Assembly (NCBI RefSeq): GCF_016862555.1
Contig: NZ_BONE01000012.1
Location: 1 to 64,000 of the forward strand
Source of the DNA: Asanoa siamensis
GTDB lineage: Bacteria; Actinomycetota; Actinomycetes; Mycobacteriales; Micromonosporaceae
Reading direction: 5' to 3'
DNA: 64,000 nt
Shown here one piece after another: positions 58,605-64,000 of this stretch. Under the pieces are notes generated by a model. The model did not search any database, was not told the DNA's origin, and saw only the letters and a program-made list of their open reading frames with translations. The translations under genes and the position numbers were made by a program. Position 1 is the first letter of the stretch, and each line of letters opens with the position of its first letter.

Positions 58605-59888
58605 TCAGAGCGCCCGGACGGCGGCCAGCGCGCGGTCCACATCGGACTCTGAGTTGATGATGGTCGGGCCGAAGCGTAGGTATGAGGGATCGTACGGCGT
58701 CGCGCTGCTGATCACCTTCGCGCCTCGTAGCTTCGCGGCCGCTTCGTGCGGCCCGTACCCTTCCACCTCGCAGCAGACCAGGCCCGCCGAGGCGACCGCC
58801 GCGCGGGGTGTGCGGAGGCGGACCGAGCCGATCGTCGCCAGGCCGTCCTTGAGTGCCGTCGCCAGTGTGTGGGTGCGGTCCGCGACCCGGCGCGGGCCGA
58901 TCGTGCGGTGCAGGTCGAACGCCTCCGCCAGCGCCCAGCGGTGCTCGAAGCTGTGGAAGCCGCCCGGGGTCGACCATGGGCCCGGAGCCGCGCCCGTCGT
59001 GTCGATGAAGCTCGGGATGACCGGGGTGAATCGCGACCACGCCTGCGGGCGGCCCCAGACCAGGCCGGTGCCGCGCGGGCCGAAGAGCCATTTGTGCGTG
59101 CCCGTCACCAGGAAGTCGACGCCGAGTGCGTCCGGTGTGGCGTCCTCCGCGCCGAATCCGTGTACGCCGTCCAGCGAGAGGAGTATCCGCTCCGCTTCCG
59201 GTCGGCTCGCGTTCGCGGCGGCGACAGCGTCGGCGATCTGGCGCACGGGCACCCGTACCCCCGTGCTCGAATGCACCCAGGTGATCGCCACCAACCGCGT
59301 GGCCGGGCGCAGCGCGGCGGCCAGGCGGGCGACCATCTCCTGCGGTGTCGCGCGCTCCGAGGCGTCGTAGAGCCGCACCCGGCGCACCCGCACGCCGTCG
59401 CGCAGCCCGCGCAGGCGCAACGACTCGTGGGTGGCGTAATGGTCGTGCTCGGTGGTCAGCACCTCGTCGCCGGGTGCCAGGCGCAGCCCGGAGTAGAGCA
59501 GGCCGAGACCCATCGTGGTCGAGTCCGTGAAGGCGATCTGTCCGGCGTCCGTGCGCAGGTAGCCGGCGGCGGCCCGGGCGACGCGGTCGTCCTGGGTGGA
59601 CTGGTTCGCCTCGACGTAGCCCAGCGGATCGGCGTCCATGCCCGCGCGATGGCGCTCGATCGCGGCCCGTACGCCGGCGGGGTGGCTGGCGAAGTAGAAG
59701 GCGGAGAGGTTGGCGACGTCGTCGGGCAGGGCGAACTGGGCGCGGACGCTGGTCCAGTCGGCGGGGTTGACCGGTGGGGCCGCCACGGGTCGCGACACCC
59801 GGGCCGGCCGCCGGGCGGGTACGAACAGCACGCCCGCGGCCCCGCCCACGGCGGCGGCCAGCAGACCGCGTCGACCGAACACCATCAC
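58605..59888 (-). CDS. Tat-exported class V aminotransferase-fold PLP enzyme
   Basis: A 427-residue protein. The N-terminus FGRRGLLAAAVGGAAGVLFV is a twin-arginine signal. The mature part is a class V aminotransferase/cysteine-desulfurase fold: D240 and H243 in SLDGVHGFGAED contact PLP and K266 in VTGTHKWLFGPRG forms the Schiff base. It is closest in layout to isopenicillin-N-epimerase-like enzymes. Tat export would allow PLP to be inserted before secretion. The SufS-type catalytic cysteine loop is not apparent. GTG (59888) or the adjacent ATG is the start; no Shine-Dalgarno. Substrate unknown. Confidence 0.87.
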   Translation of the reverse strand: MMVFGRRGLLAAAVGGAAGVLFVPARRPARVSRPVAAPPVNPADWTSVRAQFALPDDVANLSAFYFASHPAGVRAAIERHRAGMDADPLGYVEANQSTQDDRVARAAAGYLRTDAGQIAFTDSTTMGLGLLYSGLRLAPGDEVLTTEHDHYATHESLRLRGLRDGVRVRRVRLYDASERATPQEMVARLAAALRPATRLVAITWVHSSTGVRVPVRQIADAVAAANASRPEAERILLSLDGVHGFGAEDATPDALGVDFLVTGTHKWLFGPRGTGLVWGRPQAWSRFTPVIPSFIDTTGAAPGPWSTPGGFHSFEHRWALAEAFDLHRTIGPRRVADRTHTLATALKDGLATIGSVRLRTPRAAVASAGLVCCEVEGYGPHEAAAKLRGAKVISSATPYDPSYLRFGPTIINSESDVDRALAAVRAL

Positions 59889-59934
59889 ATGGTGTCATGA
59901 TCCCATTACGGCGCGGCGTGGGTTTCCGTGACGA

Positions 59935-61386
59935 TCAGTGACCGCCCGTCAGGGTGTGGACGGTTCCGTCGCGCCCGAAGGCCTGTGACCAGCGGGCGGC
60001 GTCGCCCACTCCGGCGGTGCCGCCCAGGCCGGCGGCGGCCAGGTGGGTCGGTCGCCAACCGGAGGCGAGCAGATCCGTCCACTGGCGGCCGTCGAGGGTG
60101 AGCACCTTCAGCGCCGCGAAGGTCGCGACCGCCTCGATGTCCGACACCGCCGCGCCGGACAGGTCCAGGCGGGCCAGGTGCGGCAGGGCGGCCAGGTCGG
60201 CGACCGGGGTCGGCTCGGCGTTGCCGCCCATGGTGAGGTCGACGATGGTCTTCGGCAGCGCGGCGGGCACCCATCGTTCCGCGCTCACGTGGAGGCGCTC
60301 GAGCGGCAACTCGGCCGACCGGGTCAGGTCGACCAGCGGGGCCGTCACCACGACGGATCGGAGACTGTCGACGCGCAGGAGGTCGGCGAACCGGACCGGG
60401 GCTTCCGTGCGCAGCACCACGCCCTGCGCCGTCACCGGCACGTCCGCGACGCTGTCGACCCAGACCTGCGGATCAGGCGGCCGCGGTTGCTCGGCGTCAG
60501 GGGTCGCCACAGCGCGGCGGAGCAGGTCGGTGACCGAGGCGGCGACATAGTGCACCGGGGCCCACACGTCCCGCCCGTGCGTGACCACCTGACCGATTCG
60601 GCCCAGCGGCCCCGGGTCGAGGTCGACGGCCGCGAAGTTCATGCCGTAGTCACGCGCGAACGTCACCCAGCCGTTGCTCGACGACACCCGCCGCACATGC
60701 CCGGCCGGCACACACTCGTAGATCATCGCGTCGTCGAACGGGCCGTCGTGATAACCGGGATAGGTGGCGCGGTTCCACTTGACGAGCACATTCAGGGGTA
60801 CGAGGACGAACGGGTCGAGCAGTCCCGACTCTTCGCGGTCGTCGTGGACCAACCGGTAGAGGGCCCGCAGATCCTCCGGCAGCCGTACGCCGAGGTGCTG
60901 TTCGGCGGCGCGGATCTCCTCCTCGGAGTAGCCGGGCGCGTACCCCTGCCTGTGATGCCGTCTGACGAACTCACCGACCAGCCGCTCGACCTCGGCCAGC
61001 ACCGCCGGATCGGTGACGCCGGTGTCGGTGGTTCCCGGCTCACGGGGCGGCGGCCGTTCGTGGCCGGGCAGGCGGTAACCCTCGTCGAGCACGATCCGGG
61101 CGGGCAGCGAGGGTACGTCCCGCGACCAGTGGATCGTGTAGGTCCCGCCCGGATCACCGATCATCTCGACGACCAGGCCGTGACCGGCAACCCCGGGTAG
61201 CGCCACCATCGCGTTGTTGAGGTCGAGGTTGTTCCACCGCCCGAGCAGGGCCGGCACACCCGCCATGGTGTAGGTCTGGCTCTGACACCCATGCGGGTCA
61301 ACGGTGATCAGCTTGTAGCCGGGCTCCCGCAGACCCGCCACGAAGGCCTCACCCAACCTGCGCAGAACATCGTCGATCTCGGCCAC
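59935..61386 (-). CDS. SMI1/KNR4-like domain protein
   Basis: A 483-residue protein. The central part (about residues 110-270) fits SMI1/KNR4 (SUKH) architecture: YSEEEIRAAEQHLGVRLPED, LRALYRLVHDDREESGLLDP, WVTFARDYGMNFAAVDLDPG and GRIGQVVTHGRD. The last 180 residues contain leucine-rich-repeat-like strands (LPHLARLDLSGAAVSDIEAV). SUKH proteins often act as immunity proteins against polymorphic toxins, though no toxin gene is present here. CACAAT lies six bases before the GTG at 61386, which is the chosen start; the frame remains open to 61818. Confidence 0.75.
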   Translation of the reverse strand: MAEIDDVLRRLGEAFVAGLREPGYKLITVDPHGCQSQTYTMAGVPALLGRWNNLDLNNAMVALPGVAGHGLVVEMIGDPGGTYTIHWSRDVPSLPARIVLDEGYRLPGHERPPPREPGTTDTGVTDPAVLAEVERLVGEFVRRHHRQGYAPGYSEEEIRAAEQHLGVRLPEDLRALYRLVHDDREESGLLDPFVLVPLNVLVKWNRATYPGYHDGPFDDAMIYECVPAGHVRRVSSSNGWVTFARDYGMNFAAVDLDPGPLGRIGQVVTHGRDVWAPVHYVAASVTDLLRRAVATPDAEQPRPPDPQVWVDSVADVPVTAQGVVLRTEAPVRFADLLRVDSLRSVVVTAPLVDLTRSAELPLERLHVSAERWVPAALPKTIVDLTMGGNAEPTPVADLAALPHLARLDLSGAAVSDIEAVATFAALKVLTLDGRQWTDLLASGWRPTHLAAAGLGGTAGVGDAARWSQAFGRDGTVHTLTGGH

Positions 61387-61445
61387 CCCGGGATTGTGCA
61401 GCTCTCCGCGCCGTTTCCGCAGCCCCTTGACGCGCGGTTCGCGGG

Positions 61446-61451
61446 TAATGT
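61446..61451 (+). promoter_or_regulatory. -10 hexamer TAATGT of the DUF1801 gene
   Basis: TAATGT lies seven bases before the ATG at 61459, without a Shine-Dalgarno. The divergent SMI1/KNR4 gene has CACAAT at 61393-61398 on the other strand, so two near-leaderless promoters face away from each other within 72 bases. Confidence 0.5.
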
Positions 61452-61458
61452 GCGCGCC

Positions 61459-61821
61459 ATGGGTAGCAAGCCGAAGACCATTGACGAGTATCTCAGTGAC
61501 GTCGATCCAGCGCGGCGAGCGGAACTCGAGCGGATCCGCGCGCTGGTCAAGAAACTCGTGCCCGAGGCCGAAGAAGCTATTTACTACGGCATGCCGGCCC
61601 TGAAATACAAGAAGCGGGCTCTGGTCTATTTCACGGCGTCCAAGAAGCACATGAGCTTCATGCCGTCCTCTTGGGCGATCGAGGAACACACGGACAAGCT
61701 CGCGGGCTACGAGACCACCGAGCACTCGATCAAGTTCACATTGGACAATCCGCTGCCGGACACGCTGATCGAGACCCTCGTCCGCAACCACCGGCGGGAC
61801 ATCGACGCCGACCGGCACTGA
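61459..61821 (+). CDS. DUF1801 family protein
   Basis: A 120-residue basic protein: TIDEYLSDVDPARRAELERI, PEAEEAIYYGMPALKYKKRA and KKHMSFMPSSWAIEEHTDKL are the standard DUF1801 (YdhG-like) blocks. The fold resembles the iron chaperone frataxin-like or SufE-like small domains, but no function is established. The ATG at 61459 is supported by the TAATGT hexamer and the family start. It is divergent from the SMI1/KNR4 gene. Confidence 0.88.
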   Translation: MGSKPKTIDEYLSDVDPARRAELERIRALVKKLVPEAEEAIYYGMPALKYKKRALVYFTASKKHMSFMPSSWAIEEHTDKLAGYETTEHSIKFTLDNPLPDTLIETLVRNHRRDIDADRH

Positions 61822-61835
61822 CCCTGGTGGATCGG

Positions 61836-62894
61836 TCAGGCACCTGGCAGTCGCCGCCGGGCGTCGGCGCCGATGGTGAAGTGGTCGACGAAGCGTCGCA
61901 CGAATCGGGTTGTCTGCTCGAGCATCCCGCCCACCTGGTCCGCGCCGTACGCGGCGTAGTCCTCGATCACCGCGACGGCTTCCGCCTCCCGGCCGTCCAG
62001 AGCGCAGGCGACGGCCAGGACGCCGTCCCGGGCCTGGTAACCCCGGTTGGCGTACGTCCAGGTGATCACATCACCGAGCCCGGTGAACTGTTCAAGGAAC
62101 GGCATCCCGTAGCTGTCGAGGTCCTGGAGCAGGAGGTCGCTGCCCGCGTCCACCTCGTCCTCCGAGTGGATCACACATCGGGTCAACGACGCGAGAGAGA
62201 TGCCGTCGGCGTACAGCAGATCCTGCAGCCCGGCGGCCGTCCCGACAGCAGCCGCCAGCCCGTCCCGCGGCCGAAGGCCCAGGAACCCCTCGAAGAGCCG
62301 GCCCAACTCCAGGTGACCGGCCCCGACGACGGGGTTGAAGGTGGTGCCCCGGGAACCGATCGACGGGTTCAGGCTGACGGAGAACACCAGGCCGCCCGGC
62401 TGAGGCTGAGCGAAGGCCGGATCGGTGCGGGACGGTCGCGTCGTCTTCCATCCACGACTCAGCATCGAGCTGGTCAGCCGCCGCACGGCGGCATCCCGCA
62501 CCGCGCGCCTGTCGGGCACGGGCTCCGGCGACCCGACCGGCAGACGCAGTCGGTTGATCTGCGGGTCGTAGCAGTTCAGACCGTGGAGGCCGGCGAGTTG
62601 AGCGGCCCACGCCGAGACCTCGTCGGCCCAACCCAGCACCATGGGGACATACAGCAGTGGCCCGCGGGCCTCGCCCAGCAGCGGGCCGGTCGACCAGGGG
62701 CTGTCCTCGCCGGCCTCGGTGTCGATGTCCGGGAAGCGATCGAGCAATGCGGCCAGGTACGCGCAGATCCGCGCGGTGGGCTCGACAGGCGTGACAGACC
62801 CCAGGTAGCGGTCGCACAGCCGCCGGAACTCCGCCGCCGCGGCACCGTCGTTCGCCGGCCGGTCACCCTCCCAGACCGCAAGATCGTATGACAC
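61836..62894 (-). CDS. Conserved hypothetical protein of the SYDLAVWEG type
   Basis: A 352-residue protein. The N-terminal 110 residues start with SYDLAVWEGDRPANDGAAAA and include RICAYLAALLDRFPDIDTEA, a pattern recurrent in actinobacterial hypothetical proteins often near SMI1/KNR4 genes. The middle (RRLTSSMLSRGWKTTRPSRTDPAF) recalls DUF4304. The C-terminal third is acidic and helical (LQDLDSYGMPFLEQFTGLGD). It may be an immunity-like or toxin-associated protein, by neighbourhood only. GTG start at 62894. It converges on the DUF1801 gene with 14 bases between. Confidence 0.72.
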   Translation of the reverse strand: MSYDLAVWEGDRPANDGAAAAEFRRLCDRYLGSVTPVEPTARICAYLAALLDRFPDIDTEAGEDSPWSTGPLLGEARGPLLYVPMVLGWADEVSAWAAQLAGLHGLNCYDPQINRLRLPVGSPEPVPDRRAVRDAAVRRLTSSMLSRGWKTTRPSRTDPAFAQPQPGGLVFSVSLNPSIGSRGTTFNPVVGAGHLELGRLFEGFLGLRPRDGLAAAVGTAAGLQDLLYADGISLASLTRCVIHSEDEVDAGSDLLLQDLDSYGMPFLEQFTGLGDVITWTYANRGYQARDGVLAVACALDGREAEAVAVIEDYAAYGADQVGGMLEQTTRFVRRFVDHFTIGADARRRLPGA

Positions 62895-62941
62895 AGGGCA
62901 TTCTGGCCTATGCCACGGCCGCGGCGCAGGCCCGGCCGCCG

Positions 62942-63010
62942 TCACCGATCGCCGCCTTCCGGGGTGACGAGGCCGTCGAGCATGACGGCGATGGCCTTCG
63001 CGCGGCGTGA
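62942..63010 (-). pseudogene. C-terminal stub of a TetR regulator
   Basis: The minus strand reads RRAKAIAVMLDGLVTPEGGD followed by R and a stop at 62942-62944, typical of the last helix of TetR proteins that are divergent from MFS drug exporters. Upstream of about 63010 the frame runs antiparallel into the MFS coding sequence, so the DNA-binding domain and most of the protein are missing. Short, hence moderate confidence. Confidence 0.5.
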
Positions 63011-63993
63011 CGGCGCTTCACCGCTTCGACCTCGTCGGCTCCGCGACGTCGGTGGTCGCCGTGGTCGCGCTCATCTCCGTGCTGCACAAAGGTCCGATCC
63101 ACGGCTGGACCTCACCTGTCGTCCAGGCCGGCCTGCTCGTCGGCGTCGTCGCCGCCGCCGGGTTCGTGGCCTGGGAACTGCGCCGGGCGGCACCCCTGCT
63201 CGACGTGCGGCTGTTCCGCGACCGGCGCCTCGCCGTCGGCTCGCTGGCGCTGCTGACCCTGTTCGGTGTCCAGGCCGGGATCTTCGTCGTCCTGTTCCCG
63301 TACTTCCAGGCCGTCCTCGGCTGGTCCGGACTGCGCTCCACCCTCGCGCTCATGCCCATGGCGGCGACGATGATGCTGCTGCTGGCCTCCGGACTCGCCC
63401 CCCGCGTGGCCGCCCTCGCCGGGGCCCGCGCCACGATGGCGGCCGGGATCCTGCTCGGCGGCGCCGGCCTGGCCCTGATGGCGGTCCTCGTCTCCGTCGA
63501 CGGCGGCTACCCGGCGATCCTGCCCGGCATGCTCGCCATGGGACTCGGCATGGGCCTGACGCAGACCCCCGCCACCGAAGCCATCACCTCCGCCCTGCCC
63601 CGCGAACGTCAAGGCGTCGCGTCCGCGCTCAACAACGTCACCCGCGAGTTCGGCACCGCCCTCGGCGTGGCCCTGCTCGGCGCGGTCCTGACCGCCGGCT
63701 ACCGCCACGCCATCGACCCGCGCCTCGACACGGTCCCCGGCGACACCGCCGACACCGCCCGCGAGGGCATCGCCAACGCCATCGACGCCGCGGGCAGCGC
63801 CGGCGGCCAGGCGACCGCCCTCGTCCGGGCCGCCCAGGAGTCGTTCGTGGACGGCTGGCAACAGGCCATGTGGGCCGGGGTCGCCGTCATGGCGATCCTC
63901 TTCGTCTACGTCCTGGCCCGAGGTCCGAGCCTCACCCGAGTTTCGTCCAGCGACCTTCCGAGACCACCTCGACGGAGCCGTCGACGACCGTGA
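63007..63993 (+). pseudogene. MFS exporter (DHA2/EmrB type) missing its N-terminal half
   Basis: Reads as 328 residues from a GTG at 63007, but the sequence begins in the middle of a 14-helix drug:proton antiporter. HRFDLVGSATSVVAVVALIS corresponds to the segment after transmembrane helix 6. GLGMGLTQTPATEAITSALP, RERQGVASALNNVTREFGTA and the C-terminal helices are intact. The first six helices with motifs A and C are absent, and no ribosome site precedes the GTG. Together with the TetR stub ending at the same point, this looks like a deletion across a divergent tetR-emrB pair. Confidence 0.7.
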
Positions 63994-64000
63994 TGGCCGT
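63932..64000 (-). CDS. 3' end of a minus-strand gene, cut by the window edge
   Basis: The last 22 codons on the minus strand read TAITVVDGSVEVVSEGRWTK then LG and TGA (63934-63932). The frame looks protein-like and converges with the MFS remnant, overlapping its end by 62 bases. The product cannot be named from this fragment. Confidence 0.35.
   Translation of the reverse strand, partial: TAITVVDGSVEVVSEGRWTKLG

Overview
The window is very GC-rich chromosomal DNA of an actinomycete. Two things point to the Micromonosporaceae or a near relative: the eight-gene block at 102-5353 has the same content and order as Mycobacterium tuberculosis Rv1822-Rv1829, and the remaining content is typical of soil actinomycetes (mycothiol-type DinB enzyme, AfsR/SARP regulator, LacI-controlled sugar ABC operon, many acyl-CoA enzymes). 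The family assignment is inference from gene content, not from a marker gene. No rRNA, tRNA, CRISPR array or intact mobile element was found.

Layout. (1) 102-5353, minus strand: pgsA2, DUF881, small basic protein, DUF881, gcvH, garA, ftsR and DUF151, a conserved core block with a second promoter in front of garA. (2) 5483-9434: an alpha/beta hydrolase, a repeat-rich non-coding stretch (70-bp tandem repeats, a 74-bp dispersed repeat), an orphan MazF-like toxin, and a redox trio (sulfite-oxidase-like molybdoenzyme, ferredoxin-reductase-like flavoprotein, DUF6510 zinc protein). (3) 9542-13011: soluble transhydrogenase, an NTF2/SnoaL protein divergent from an XRE regulator, and a membrane protein. 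(4) 13063-22015: lipid/acyl-CoA catabolism (MaoC hydratase, two acyl-CoA dehydrogenases, SDR, thiolase) facing a TetR regulator, an aldehyde dehydrogenase and a zinc alcohol dehydrogenase. (5) 22511-32648: GtrA protein, D-amino-acid-oxidase-like enzyme, a second acyl-CoA cluster (TetR, SDR, paired acyl-CoA dehydrogenases), a Mop protein, a maleylpyruvate-isomerase-like enzyme, an acyltransferase-3 membrane protein, phenylacetate-CoA ligase and DUF4287. (6) 32843-39902: a large secreted M14 peptidase with its own promoter and terminator, a FIST sensor followed by a GAF-GAF-GGDEF-EAL enzyme, and an isolated adenylation C-terminal domain. (7) 40065-46429: LacI regulator, ABC solute-binding protein and two permeases, epimerase/dehydrogenase and a mannonate-dehydratase-like enolase, probably for a sugar acid or its oligomers. 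(8) 46443-53609: a frameshifted gene, RidA, a decayed serine recombinase, an M50 protease, EamA, LysR, ArsR, an alpha/beta-hydrolase pseudoenzyme and a PIG-L deacetylase. (9) 53675-64000: a frameshifted AfsR-type regulator, a methyltransferase, a decayed gene, a Tat-exported PLP enzyme, a SMI1/KNR4-like protein, DUF1801, a further conserved hypothetical protein, and a deletion scar joining a TetR stub to half of an MFS exporter.

Two themes run through the window. Many monocistronic genes have a TANNNT hexamer 6-8 bases before the start codon and no Shine-Dalgarno, so they are probably leaderless. The accessory parts also carry many decayed genes: three frameshifted or degraded coding regions, a recombinase relic, a tetR/MFS scar and at least one pseudoenzyme. 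No single complete new defence or biosynthetic system is evident. The most unusual items are the lone adenylation C-terminal domain whose catalytic lysine is a glutamate, the FIST/c-di-GMP pair, the catalytic-triad-less hydrolase, the Tat-exported PLP enzyme and the non-coding repeat families.
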